From Craterostigma plantagineum (taxonomy: Eukaryota > Streptophyta > Magnoliopsida > Lamiales > Linderniaceae): 64,000 nucleotides of DNA. Made by a program: the position numbers and the translations under genes. The stretch lies in assembly GCA_027422505.1 (NCBI GenBank), contig JAPQWV010000664.1, positions 186,001-250,000 of the forward strand. Direction: 5' to 3'. The notes under the pieces are model-generated. The model was given only the letters and a program-made list of their open reading frames with translations. It ran no database searches and had not been told where the DNA came from. Shown in pieces: positions 47,291 to 59,791 of this stretch; within the stretch, counting starts at the first letter, position 1, and the number at the start of each line of letters is the position of its first letter.

Positions 47291-47881
47291 ATTACATTGA
47301 CTGATGTTGCAGTGACTGATCAGTGAATGTATATTATACACGATGAGATACAAGTACGAGGAAGCATGCTTGAACAACTATATTTTTTTTCTTACTTCTC
47401 CTGAGCAATATTGAAGACTGCTCACCTGAGAATATGTGTCGTAGTTAGGTTTTTTCGAAGCATCAAAATCTAGGGTTTCCCCAAAATCCGCTGGACCACT
47501 CTTCCAATATCTTCATTCAAATTGATAAATACTTGATTTAGTACATTTTGTTCAACTTTCAAGTACCCATCAGCCTCATAAATCTGCGTGTGTGTGTTGT
47601 GTGTGTGTGTGTCTTCTTCATAACAAGGACTAAAACCAAAGCAAGCGGTACATCATGTACATTGTTATTATTATTAGTAACGATCTGCATATATATATAC
47701 ATATATATATATATAATATATCCTTGCACGAAGATTTTAATTTGATTTGAAGCGCAAGTCGAAGAAATTCAATCAAATATAACATGCAATGCAAGTGGAT
47801 AACCAACTGTTATACGATGTACGGCTATGAAAAATTAAAGACTTGCTTCTACTTTTCCCGGGCACGTTATCGATCTTGCGC
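46700..47881. other. Gene-free stretch with microsatellites
   Basis: TA runs at about 47239-47264 and 47688-47715 and GT runs at about 47265-47290 and 47588-47612. No gene was recognised between NF-YB and the stop of the zinc-finger gene. Confidence 0.6.
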
Positions 47882-50800
47882 TCATCGAACGTTGTTTCTA
47901 GGTCTCCTCTTCCTTTCGTCGTCCAAATAATTGCTGTTATTATTAGACCCGCCACCGAAATTGCTCGATCTCCCGCCTCCACGTTTATCGAACGATGCAT
48001 GTTTCCTATCCGATTTTTGGGACGACTTGGAAAATTTACCGATGCCCTTCCCATTCTTCGTCTTCCCTCTATGTGAACTATCCTCGAAATAATCATCTCT
48101 ACTGCTTCGTTGAGAACCTGAATAACGTCTATCACTAAGAGATGGTTTTTTCGAACCCCAATCTCTGGAATCATCTCTTATTGGCCTGCGTTGGCCAGCA
48201 GCTCGATCTCTTTGTCTGTACCCGTTACTGTAACTACGATCATCTTCAGAAAATGGCCCAGCTTTAAAATTGGATCTTGGTCGATCTTTTGAACGATTCG
48301 CTCCATTCGATCCAAGTCTATGATTTTCTCTCTTTGTGGATCTCGGGGCTTCATCTTCAAGGTCAGAGCTTAACCCAATGTCATCACCGTCTTCGTCAGA
48401 GTAAGAAATTCCAACATCTCTACTTTTAGTTTGCTTCCTATTAAAGCTAGCAGCAACATGGGTTGACTTATACTTGGGATGTATGGGAAGGTCATCATCA
48501 CTATTGAACTCTACTTCATCCTCAGAGGGAGCGAACGATGGTGCCTTTCTTTGCTGCTGCTGTTTCTTGCCTTGTGCTGAGAAACGTGTTCTGCTCTTTG
48601 GGTTCGTATTTTTCTCTGTGTCGTCAGATTCCAAGTCTGACTCAAGCTCCGAGAAATCAACCCGAGACATCTTCGGCTCTTCGTTTGGATTAACCAACTC
48701 GTAATTGTCGACGTCATCTTCGTCTTCTTCGTCGAAATCGTTGAACCCTTCGCCAGGTCTCCTCTGTTCGGTCATCCTTTGATGGCCACCACCTCTGTTT
48801 TCCATACTATTTTGAAGCCTTCTAGAATTTTCGTAGCTACGTTTGTCGAGGGAATAATCTTCGTCTAGTTTGATAGAATCTGCATTCTCAAAGGCAGCAA
48901 CATCTGCTCCATCAGATTCATCATCATCAAAGTCGAAGTTCCATGCATTGGAAATTTCAGCCCTGTCTGGGATCTTGCTTGTCCTGAATCCTGGGCTGTG
49001 TTGCTTTTCTGCAAATTGGTTCTCTGCGTATGTCTCTGGCGGGCGATTGTGTTCGCAGTGAAAACATACGGTGTTTCTCCTATAATTTAAGAAGTTGCAC
49101 CTGCGCAAGAAATCGAACTAATCAGCGTTTTCGAACAACATGGAAACTCAAGTTTTTCATCACAAAATCTAATTTTTCTAAACTCAAATGGCATGTGAAT
49201 GCGCGTGTGTGTGTCGACAAAGAGAGGGGAGAGAGACATACTGAGGACATTCCCATTCTCCAGGAAGCAGCTGCCTCTTCGGACGTTTAGCATCACAGTG
49301 AAGGCAGACATTGTTTTTTGCAAAATTCATGAAGTCACACCTGAGGAAATGAAAACCAAGATAGTGTTTTCAAGCTAAATTGGGGGTGAAAAAGCCACAA
49401 AAATCAAACATAATAATGTCGAAAACTTACTTGGGACAGAGCCAATCTCCCTTTTTCATTTCAATGTCATTTCGTCCAATCTTTTTCCTTGGAGGTGGAG
49501 GAGGTTGTTTCACCTTTGGTGGAGGCTTCTTTATAACAGGAGGTGAGAGATTAGGGTCTATGGGAACTGCACTAAGCTTGACTACTTCATGAAGCAATTT
49601 CCGTATAACAGTCTTCACAGATTTCATTTTCAAAAGTGATTTATTTTCTACCGAACCATAAATTGGCTCAAAACCGTATGTAAGTAGGATTCGCATAACG
49701 TCAATAGTCCGTGCTTCATCCTCTTTATTGGTGAGCAGATATGCTTTTTCACAAGAGTTCCTCAGGCTGCATGAACTACAAACCTGACAATTTCATAACG
49801 TAGAAGATGATAGAGCTATTCACCTACCAAAAATAATAGTGTATTATGCATGAAAAAGTCTTCGATAACAGAGTGCCAAAAGAATGAATTAACTAACTGT
49901 GTGCAACGATTCAACCTTGAAGAATGAGTTAACAACGCTCAAATCGACAACATGAAAACATGCTCATCAAGAGTACCGCACAGAGATGTGATGAAAACAA
50001 GCAAGTTTGGTCAGGCTTACATCTCCTTCATCTAGATGAACATGCTTCCTTAACAGCTTGGCAGAAAAGACTGCTCTTTTATCCATGCTACTAGGGCAAC
50101 CATAACCAACCAGTAATTGAAGATCCTGTCGTGACAAAGACCTGAAATAATAGAAATTTAAGATCATCTAAAACAGAAAACAATAATAGTCGACATACTA
50201 GAAAGACGGACATTTTTGCAATCAGTCACAGAGAGAGAGGGAGAGAGATAGAAAGCAAATATAATAATGCATTTGGAGGGAAAAAACACTATTTTTCACC
50301 ATTTCAAGCACATTTCATCGAACACTATATCTACAATACCCGTTCCACAATACTCATCAATAATTCACGCAAAATCACATTGTATAGCACATATGCACAC
50401 AACAAAAAAAGAACACATACTCAGGGACAACCTCAATATATCAAACCGGTCGCGTCCAAAATTAAGCACAGCATTTTGAACAGCCTTGAAATCCCTCATC
50501 AAGTTTTTTCCTACGCCACCATCGCTACCTTCTTCTCTAATCTCAAGGCCGAGGCGCTCCATCATTCCATCCTCATCCTTCCTTCTGTAATCGAAATAAT
50601 TTTGGTGCACCAACCTCTCCATAAACTCTATCCATTCCGCCCACGGATGCACCAATTCCACTTCTTTATCCATTTCATCAGCCCCCGAAACCCGAAAGTC
50701 ACCTTCGGTACTCTTTTCTAGCTCGGACTTCAAATTCTCCAACGAGTCTGATTCGCTTGGGATTGGGGCAACAGGGGTTATTGGCTTTTGATTCTTAGAT

Positions 50801-51063
50801 TGGCGCCAAGCACGGATACGTTGAAGGGTTTCGTCTTTCTCCTCGTTTGCGCTGCGTTGGCTGCTTTCGATTTGGTCGATTTGGTCGAAGATGAAGCTCA
50901 TGCGAGCTGAGAGTGAGCTGGGCTTTGGAGTTTGTGGCGGCGGCGGAGGAGGATCGGAGGAGACTGTAGAGAAGCTACCGTATAGAAGTGGACTTTTAGG
51001 GCAAAGACGCTTAACTACTCTGACGCGACGAGGATTCAAATGAAGAAGACGAGAGCACGCCAT
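47882..51063 (-). CDS. RanBP2-type zinc-finger organelle protein (OZ/VAR3 family)
   Basis: Five exons, 50432-51063, 50021-50141, 49431-49783, 49242-49340 and 47882-49100, give 807 aa. The N-terminus is basic and Arg-rich, like a plastid or mitochondrial transit peptide. Residues 205-330 carry the OZ-family region (FGRDRFDILRSLSRQDLQLL, then VCSSCSLRNSCEKAYLL and VMRILLTYGFEPIYGS). Two RanBP2 zinc fingers follow: DWLCPKCDFMNFAKNNVCLH and EWECPQCNFLNYRRNTVCFH, each C-x2-C ... C-x2-C. The C-terminal 380 residues are acidic, then Arg/Ser/Gly-rich and disordered. OZ proteins (OZ1/VAR3 and relatives) are editosome components needed for C-to-U RNA editing in plastids or mitochondria. From memory the closest Arabidopsis gene is At1g55040, whose neighbours match those here. 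Confidence 0.9.
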
Positions 51064-51449
51064 TGATGTTGCTCTGCTTTGCGGAGCTGAAAAAACAGAG
51101 GTTTTTCTCTGAGGTTTAATGAATTGCTATTTTACTCGCATAAATACATTTCTTCATAACATTTTAATTTGCATATTATGATTTGTTCATCATGTTAATT
51201 ATATTTTCCCCCATTCAATTGAATAAAAGGCTTAGAGCTCAACATACAAAACTCGGCAAAAAGTGACAAAGGAAGCGCACCAATTATTTATTCGCTAAAT
51301 TATTACAATCCAAAACGTTTCAAGGCAAGGACTAGAATTATTATTCATTCACGCGATAACTTCACACCTTGAGGCTTAATGCAAACACCAAACAACAAAT
51401 ATAGCTAGTTTTTTATTCAGAAAACCTTACTTAAAAAATAAATATTTTC
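51064..51449. other. Short intergenic region
   Basis: About 390 bp, AT-rich, containing the promoter side of the zinc-finger gene and the 3' UTR of the lipoxygenase gene. Nothing else was seen. Confidence 0.5.
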
Positions 51450-54400
51450 CTAAATGGAAATACTGTTGGGAATCCCTTTGCCAGTAAGCCCTAGTCCACT
51501 GCTAGGATACAGCAAAGTATAAGGCATCTTCACAGGTCCAAGCCTGTTCTTCAGCTTCGGATCTTCGTTCCTCTCCACGATCCTCTTCTCAATCTCCCCG
51601 AGCCTAACTCCGAACCTACCGAAAGCCTCCAGCGCCACGTCATCCTTGGTCCACTCATCACTCTCCCTCTGTCCAAGAAACACCTCATCAGTAGTATGCC
51701 TAGAAAGAATCTCCACCAAAGAAATCCCAAGCACGCTCAGCTGAAGGGAAGTAATCGTCCTAAGGTACGCCTTCTCGGGATTCTCCGCCATCTCTTCGTA
51801 CTCCGGCGTGCCCGGCTCGGGGATGAGCCGGCGGCTCGTGGCGGGGCGGTTCAGAGGATGGCCGCCGTATGGGTACTGCCCGAAGTTGACGGCGGCGTGG
51901 AGCGCCGAGGCCGTCCATATGATGGTGGTGAGAGAATCGATCAGCTCCTGCCTCGTGTGCATCTTGGGCCACCACGGCTCGTGCTTCTTGTCTCCGTGCC
52001 CTTCCTCGCGAATCTCCTTCCACCATAGCTGAAGCTCGGCGTCGTCTTGTACCATGTTGTCTGAATCGTAGTAGATTTTGCAGTAGTCTTCCACCCATGA
52101 TTTGATCGCCGCCCATATCTCCAGCCCATCGACGGCGTAGGGATAGTCCTCGATTAGCAAGCGAATCCCTTGCTTTGATTGTGGGTCTTCCACTGCTATC
52201 CCTCTGAACCAAGATACACATAAAAGGTTAGTTTTTTCTTTTTTATAAATCTAGGAACCAAGATTTTTGGGGAAATGCTGTCTGAAATTTTACCACAAAC
52301 CTCTTGATAAGATCGGCAGGAAGTGCTTGTTCAGGGAAACTCCACTCCTTGTAAAGCATCGAAGAGAATTCGACGGAATACTTCCCCTGAAATAGGGTAT
52401 ACTCAAGAAATCCCCCGGCGTTCAACAGAGTCTGACGGGCGAGGGCGTTGACATTCATAGTATCACGGAAATGAGGCTGCAATAGCTTGTGGATGGGGTG
52501 AAGAACGCTGAGCTGGCGATTCGTGGCGATTACGAAAGGCTCGATGGTCGCATGGGTGTGTAGCCAGTGACAGATCAGCTGATGAAAGCCCGAGTCGTCT
52601 ACTGCCACGTAAGCCTTGGCCAGCTGCCAAATGACGCTTTCGACCCCATCTTGGGCCGGCGTGCAAACCCTGCTTATCGAGCCGTGGTGGTCCCCATTTG
52701 GGTGTGGAAGGCTCAGCTCGATGGCTAATGGCTTTAGGGTTCCGTCGTCTTTCAGGAAGAGAATGGTTCGAGTGGCGTAGGTTTTGATCGATGTGTTGTT
52801 TATACGTCTCAGAAATGGCATCAAGCTCTCATGGTGGTCTAATATGAACAGCTTATTGCTCTCAATGGCCTGCATGGTAAGTTGCCGGTAAGAATCTGCT
52901 TGGCGAGAAGAATATATATGCCTTCTTATGTTTTATTATTACCTCTGTTACAGTTAGACCCTCTAGGTTGCTAAGTATGTGTTCGTCAGAGATTGTGCTC
53001 GATTGATTTCCGTATATCTTTGGATCTAGCTTGCATGTGGGGGGAAATTCCTGCCAAATTAGACCATGTTATCTCTGAGATCTTCGCTTTCTTTGGACAA
53101 TCTATCATAGACTTTATCAGATTATAAACAGGAAAAGGAAAGAAGAGGAGAATTACGTCGAGTCGTTTGATTACAACAGGGCTAAGCCCGGCAAGCATCT
53201 CTCTGCCGAATTCTTCGTCAGAGCTCCAAGCAAGTTTATCCTCTGTGTAAGAAAAAAAACAAGTTAGTGATGAATTGACAAGACTGTAATAGTTATGGGG
53301 GGTTCAGCGCAATAATACTATTACTACCTTTAATGACCTGTGGAACTGGGAACTTGAACGTCTTCTCGCCGTCCGACCGAAACAGCTCTCTTATCAGTTC
53401 GAACGAAACGTGTTCGCCAATTCTTTCCACCCAAGACTTGTCTGAAGCGTCGCGTTCCCATTCGTACAGTTTCAGTACGTCGTCGAAGGAATCGAACTCC
53501 CTCGGCGTTTTGTCGAACAGCGCCTTAAAATCAGCCCCGAGATTCTGAAGCAGAGATTTCAGTCCATAAGCTGCTGCGTCGGCCAATTTCACCTGACTGA
53601 AACGTTCGTCCCTTGGGACGTAAATGCTCAGCCCTTTGTATATTGGCAGTCGACTCTCCGTCTTAGGATCTGCCAAGGAAGAATCTTTTATTACCGTCGA
53701 TAAAAAAAAGTACTAAAATTCCGTGCAAGAAGAACACGGCGGAATTATTACCTGATGAAGATGGTGGACGACCCGTCCTTCCTCTTCGAGGATAGGGATA
53801 CTCTTCAGATCCCCCGAGAATGGGACGAATGTGTTCTTCGTCTTTGTCTGGGTCACTCAAATCGTTGTAGATATCGTAATCGTAGACTCTGTCCCATTCC
53901 TCGAGCTTCCCAGTTCCATTTCCCCTCAGAGTCTTCAGTTCTTCTTCTCTGTGGTGCTTTAGATATGCTGGCGTTTGACTGGGAAGATAGGCCTGCAATG
54001 AGAAAAATGCCATATTTAGCTACTAATGATTGCCAAGCGTGCTTGTGTAATAAAGGAAAGTGATGATCTGGCTACCTTATTAGCGAAGAAAACACGGTCT
54101 TTCTTGTAATATTTAGCAGGGTAAACCCAAGAATCGCAGACGAAATGGACACGCCCGTGATGGGGGACGTCTTCGAGCGTTAGGGACTTGAGGTAAAACT
54201 CGTTGTGGTGAGAATTCACTATCGTAAAAGCGCCTGGGACGCCCATCTCTTTGCCCCATTCGAAGGTAACCTTATACATAACATCGCCTGCTGTAATAGA
54301 ACTCTTCGTTGTGATCCAATCTTCAAGGTGTGCCCTTTTCCCAGTTTTCCTCCGTATGTTTCTGGGCAAGGTTTGCTCGTCAGCATATACAGAGTATAAC

Positions 54401-54849
54401 TAAAAATATGCAGGCTTATTGTTTAAAGACTCTGTCTTTAATCGTTAGTATTCTTGATAATAAGTCTCTGTTATGTTGACAAAGCGTGGAATTAGGGGAA
54501 AAGAAAGACAGCCCTTTACTCGCAACATCGTACTCAAACATCCATCATAAGGAAAAAGGGACATAAAAGCTCAGTTCAGTTCAGACCAAGTCAAAGATAT
54601 ACAAGAATACATACCAGCCGAATCTTGATCAAGAGTGCTGCTGCTAATGAGCTGCAAAGACACCTTTTTTCCTCGTAACTCGTCCAACGTATCGACGACT
54701 GAAGCTGTGAGTTCTCTCACTCCCAAAAGGTTCTTCTTCGTCAGAACAACTGTTCCCTTGATCTGAAAACTGTCGGCCGACACGTCAGCAGTTTCAGGCT
54801 TCTCTAACCCATCATTCCTTGGCTTCTTGCTACGGTCTTGTTCTTCCAT
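51450..54849 (-). CDS. 9-lipoxygenase, single frame break in exon 2
   Basis: Eight exons on the minus strand: 54615-54849, 54076-54361, 53752-53992, 53328-53669, 53157-53242, 52943-53050, 52301-52869 and 51450-52203. All follow the known 9-LOX layout: an N-terminal PLAT domain, then the catalytic helical domain. Iron-site segments are visible: [43 protein letters not shown] (His and Asn ligands) and the C-terminal Ile in NSISI. The start MEEQDRSKK is the first ATG in frame, and no plastid transit peptide is present. It makes 9-hydroperoxides of linoleic and linolenic acid. Exon 2 is one base short near 54333-54342 (CCCTTTTCCC), so the frame breaks between YGGKLGK and RAHLEDW. This is a homopolymer context, so a base error is likely. 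The nearest relative by memory is Arabidopsis LOX1/LOX5. Confidence 0.9.
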
Positions 54850-56176
54850 GATTCGAAGAGCCTTGCAAAGAAGAGAAAAGAAAAAGATATGGGTCTGCGA
54901 TTTACTGTCAGAGAAGAAAGACACTGTTTATTTTGGAGTGGAATCAAGATTTGCTGTGAGCTCAATCGAATCGAAAGTGATGGCATATATAGCAAGAATA
55001 CCAGACAGTGTGTGCAGTATGTAATTCGATTCTCGGACGACTTGGGAGTCTTCGAGTAAATAAATATTCCTTTTTAGACAATGTAAACGCATCCAAGTTG
55101 GAGATTAAGATATGGATTTTAGTCTTTGTACGTATTTGTAAAATATATAAACTATGGCTACTTTTGTTAACTAACGCGGTTATTACCTTCAAAGCAGCCC
55201 CCATTGACCAGAGCAGCAACGTATAACAACGAGCCATGTAAGAGTAAGACGAGACAAACCACTAGTGAGCTCCTCCTAAACAATCAATGGGCAGGTGAAA
55301 CCGATACTTCAAATTTCAGTAAATAAAAAATAAACTTTTTTTTTTATTCAAGAAATGGTTCTTACTGTGCTGTTTAATCTCTTCTCCCAATTGATTGAAA
55401 ATGTAGCTGTTGTACGATTTGACCAGGCGTTATAAATAGTATTATCTCCATCCAACACTGTGAGAGAAAAAGTACAAGTCAAAAGAGCGAAATATTATGA
55501 AAAGTAGAGATTTTCATAACAAGTCAAAGGTCATGTGTGAAATGAAATAGACGATGTTACATATTTCCAAAGACCATGTAATAAGGTTGACCGGTTCCCA
55601 AAAAAAAAAGTAAATGTGAGTCAAGGTAATAATAGTAGAGAAAATAATTATATTACAAAAATACAAATCTTGTTCTGTAAAGATTTATTCAAAAACCATT
55701 GGCGCTGTTTAAAGAAGTTGGTAATCACTACCTAACTTTCTTTTCGGAAGAAAATGTAATAAAAGACATGTAATCGAATTTGGTGATTTCGTAGGTTGAA
55801 GATGAAGATGTATTACAAAAGTGTAGTAACTCTTTTTCAGATTTCAATCCACATGAAGATAAAACCTTTTCTTGCACGAAATGTTGCAATAAACAAAAAA
55901 TAAGGAATACGACTAATTCTCCAAGAGAAAGCTTCATAAATAACAGCAACTCATAATCTCTGCTTAAGCTGGGCTTAGAAATGTATGTAATACGTTTTAC
56001 ATACAAAGACCACTTTCCAGACACAATTATATCAGAAATACAACTCATGAAGCAAGCAATAAACACAAACAAACATAGCTTGAAGATAATCTTACAAAGC
56101 TTTTTGAAGGATTGACAGAGAATATCGTCTTCTTCATTCAATAACTCTCAACGAAAAACACAAACATTATCTCACC
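54850..56176. other. Intergenic region between F-box/LysM gene and lipoxygenase
   Basis: About 1.3 kb holding the lipoxygenase promoter and the 3' UTR of the F-box gene. A frame at 55728-56141 (-) has no recognisable motif and lies in AT-rich DNA, so I treat it as chance. Confidence 0.45.
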
Positions 56177-57497
56177 TCACTCAGCGAGACGGGCCCGCCT
56201 CTCCCAACTGAGGTCCTCGGAGAACTGTGTGAGAGCAGCTCGGGGATCACCGTTAGAGATAGACAGATAGTACTGAGCAGTACCATCATCGACACGCATG
56301 CTTCTCTTCAAAGTGTCGATGATCTTTTTCTTTCCTCGTTCTGTGGTCAGACTGCTCGAAAGAAGAACGCTGGCTTTTTGGTCAGGACAACCGTCGAGGT
56401 AAAGCACTGCAACTTCTCTTTTGGCATGTGAGTCCATTTCTATGTAGCAAGTGGAACCTTTTAGAATCGTTGGGTTGGATATTGGGATGAGAAGACGCTC
56501 CCTTGAGAAGATGGCGTGGTCGCTCATCATATTGTTCAGACGTTTTATGTCCATGACCTTTCAATGGACCGAAAAAACACCAACATGTAGTAGGAATAGA
56601 ATTAAATCAAACAAGACCATGAAGAACAAAGAGATAGAGAACGACGCATTTACTTGGTGATCGTATGCCAGGCTATTGCAACACTCTTGAACGTAATCAT
56701 AGTCGTAAGGTTATCACTTACACTAATGCTAAATCGAGAAATGGCTGAACCCGAGATAGTGGTAAGAATATCATCAAACAACCTTTTAAGATCACATAAT
56801 ACCTCTCCGTTTCGTATGCATTGAGGCAATGGTTCAGTCAGCATTTACTATACAGCATCGAAGCGAAGTTCAATTCGAACCGAAGAGGACATTATATGAA
56901 TATCTGATATTCTATATTTGTCGGAAACTTAAGTTCAAATTTTGATAATCGTGTATTACAGTTTTTAAATCAACGAACATGAAAGAACATCGAATGAATC
57001 AACAGCTTCAAACAGTTCACTAAAGTTTCCCTTCCTCCGAACAGGGAAGTAATAACAACCAAGGCAGCAAATCAACAGAGGAGTACCTGAACAGAGTACT
57101 TAACGGCTAGGCTAGCTACAGACTCCCCACGCCCCAATCGATGAGAAATCGCAAACTTTGAGATGGAATTATCCCTCCAAAATGCCGCGGAGCTAGAATT
57201 TCCCACCAAGCGTTCAATTCTCCACGGCGCCATAAAAGCCCGCACGCGCATATCCCTATCGGAGGCCACCGATCTCCACAATCGGCACACGCACGCCGCG
57301 ATAGCGAGGTCGGACGGCGGAAGATCCTGGAGGATGGCGCGCAGTGTGTCTCTGCACAGTAAAGCGGAGAAGTCTGAGTTCGTCGGAGATATAATCGCGA
57401 GGTCGGAGATAGAGCTGGTCAGCGGTTCCAGGCGGTCCGAGTGTGGTTGTAGAGGTGGATTGGCTTCATCGCCCTCGCCGCCGCCGCCGAAGCCCAT
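56177..57497 (-). CDS. F-box protein with LysM domain (At1g55000-like)
   Basis: Two exons, 57087-57497 and 56177-56557, give 263 aa. Residues 1-30 are Gly-rich then Pro/Ser. The F-box lies at about 45-90 (LCRDTLRAILQDLPPSDLAI ... VCRLWRSVASD), and the LysM at about 118-165 (GRGESVASLAVKYSVQVMDI ... NMMSDHAIFSRERLLIP). The C-terminus keeps SMRVDDGTAQYYLSISNGD and FSEDLSWERRARL. F-box proteins pick substrates for SCF ubiquitin ligases. The intracellular LysM has no known ligand in plants, so function is open. The intron sits just before the conserved VMDIKR, in the position known for the Arabidopsis gene. Confidence 0.92.
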
Positions 57498-57896
57498 CGT
57501 TGTTTGTCTATATCTTCTGTGCGATTGTTTGGGTTTGTGTATGGCCAGACTAGCGATGAGCGTTGAGCCGCGTATATTAATATCGCTGTTAAACAGATTA
57601 ATCTAATATCTATCGCACATTAAGTACGAAAAAGCAATTAAGTTCTAATTACGTTGTCTTTGTCCAAACCGTCATTTTACAATCTCGCACTCTAAAAACA
57701 CACGCTTTTTTTACCACAACACGAGAAAATCCTAGCAGGTCTAAACTGAGCAATGAAGCGAATCAGAAAGAGAGAAGCTTAAGCTTTATCATCTTACAAC
57801 GAGCCAAGAATGTAATAAGAAAGCAGGTTAAAGACGACGAAGAAGAATCACACTGCCCAAGCATCATCTGCTATGGCACTTTGCTGGTCTATGCTT
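57498..57896. other. Short intergenic region
   Basis: About 400 bp containing the promoter of the F-box/LysM gene and the 3' UTR of the AXR4 gene. No other feature was seen. Confidence 0.5.
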
Positions 57897-59335
57897 TTAG
57901 TTATCGTCTCTCTTTGATTTAGGCAAGGACGAAACGAATCTGAGTATACTTTCTGCAACCTCTTCAGAATTTTTTTCCTATTCATACACACAATCGAAAG
58001 GAAAATCAGAGCCAACAAGACTTCATAAAGATTTTCAAGAATCAGCACATATCAGAGAAGACTGTTTAAGTAACACGGTAACTAGCAGATTGAGCAGTAA
58101 TAAAAGAACACGATGGGTTCGAGGGAATCATATCTCACCTGAATCCATCTCCCTCCTGAGTGTGTCGCAAGTGTAGCCCGTGGAAGTGCATTGGCAATTT
58201 CCCGTCCCTCTGCAACCATTTTATCGGAGAATAATACTTGAACGGGTAGATCCTTAACACCATCAAAACTTCCCCATTCAGACAAATCGAAACTATGATT
58301 CAACTTCTTCCCCATCTCAACAACGGCCTTGCCATTGTCCCTTCCCTTCAAAAGTATCCTATGATCCTCCACCTCTGTTAAACTCCCTAAATCCATGCAA
58401 CAATAGCCAAGAAGCTGCTCAAATGCAAACGTAAAGCCTAAAACAACTTCCCTCAACAATGGAGTCTTTAAAACCCAAAGTGGCAGTGCTGTTTTACCAG
58501 GGATGGCATCAAGAATCACCACGCTTCTGACATTTCTGTGATTCTTCAGAACCCAGTTAGAACTCAGTTGCAGAGCGGAGTCGTGCAATACCAAGTCCAC
58601 GCTGTTCAATCCCATAGTGTCGATGACTTGTCCTAAAACCCTATCCATTTCTTCGTTGCCCAATTCGACTGTTTTCTCAATCTTTCTCGTCTTAACCTTC
58701 ACCTCATTCTCCTCGAAGTTCACATACCCTTGCTCAACGAGCTGATCAAACCCCCAAAAGACACCCTTTTCCTTGATTTCCTCGTACACATTCCATAGGG
58801 CTGCCAATCCACTAACCACGTATTCTTCGTCCACAATTACCGATCTATCCGAAAACCCAGAACCAGGGAGATCAATGGCTACGGCGTGGACGTTATTGCT
58901 TCCTAAATGCTCGACGACCTTACGAAAAGCAAAAGAGCTAGAACCCATACCGTGTACGATCAAGACGTGGCCGTCAGAGTTCGTATGAGGCCCCATTTGA
59001 GTGGAGAAGACTTCGACTTGCGGTTGGTCAGGGGCAATTTGGACCTTTAACCTGCGTCCGCCGGAGTAGTGCTGTCGGAGATCTGGCGGCAGGCTTAGGA
59101 ACCAAGTCCTGGGGTCTTTTGCAGTGAGCGAAGAGATGGTAATGGCGAGGAGCGTTATTACAGAGACGAGGATAGTGAAGTAGAACCAAAAGTGAAATGG
59201 TTTGGGAGAACTTGGGGTTTGTTTTCGCCGCGGTGGAGATGGAGTTCGATTTTCTGATTGGGGTTTTACGGTCGATTTGCGGCGTTGCCTGACTTGTGGT
59301 TCTGAGGTTTCAGGTTCTTCAGTTATGATTGCCAT
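57897..59335 (-). CDS. AXR4: AXR4-like alpha/beta-hydrolase-fold ER protein
   Basis: Two exons, 58139-59335 and 57897-57977, give 425 aa. The N-terminus MAIITEEPETSE is followed by a basic/Pro linker and a membrane span at about 49-70 (FWFYFTILVSVITLLAITIS). The alpha/beta-hydrolase fold begins at about 110 (VEVFSTQMG ... VLIVHGMGSSSFAFRKVVEH), with IDLPGSGFSD and VDLVLHDSALQL. The nucleophile elbow reads H-D-S-A-L, so the normal G-x-S-x-G is degraded and enzyme activity is doubtful, as in Arabidopsis AXR4. AXR4 is an ER accessory protein required to send the auxin influx carrier AUX1 to the plasma membrane. The second exon supplies the short end EKNSEEVAESILRFVSSLP. It lacks the His-rich tail of the Arabidopsis protein. 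Confidence 0.9.
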
Positions 59336-59791
59336 TCTCTGTTCAAACTTTCGAGAGCAGCTCCCAACGATAGAGTTGTTGATCTGCTGTGTTTAGGGCA
59401 AAAACGATTTGGGAAGAGTGAAGCTGAAACCTTAGTGGCAGACAATGGAAGAGAAAGTCAGTCATAGGGTGTCATCGGACTTTCTTTACAAGCGTGGCCG
59501 TCTATCTGTAAAGTTGAACACTTTTTTCACTTTGTTTTATATTTTTTTTTTTAATTGAGATTTCAATATGGGTACGAACTACGACGAACTAACGAATACT
59601 CTTACCACGGCCCATTTCAAGACTATCCACATAACTCCAAAGTAAGCTTGCTTCCTTATCCTAACAACAGAAAACCTTTCCCGCAAAGCAAAACCTGTGT
59701 GGGCAGAGGAGTTGCACTTGCTTTGCGTGCTTAAGAACCCAAAGAAAGAGATTGATAGTACTTAAAGAGACATAGAAGCCTATTGATTGTT
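59336..59791. other. Divergent promoter of AXR4 (-) and aminopeptidase P (+)
   Basis: About 450 bp between two start codons, likely shared. GGCCCA occurs at about 59609. No further feature was recognised. Confidence 0.5.

Noticed and set aside
51760..52221. Arg-rich open frame of 153 codons
   Set aside because: An alternative frame of the lipoxygenase last exon, whose own frame is clearly the coding one.
55728..56141. Open frame of 137 codons on the minus strand
   Set aside because: AT-rich, with no motif, and in the position of the 3' UTR of the F-box/LysM gene. Treated as chance.
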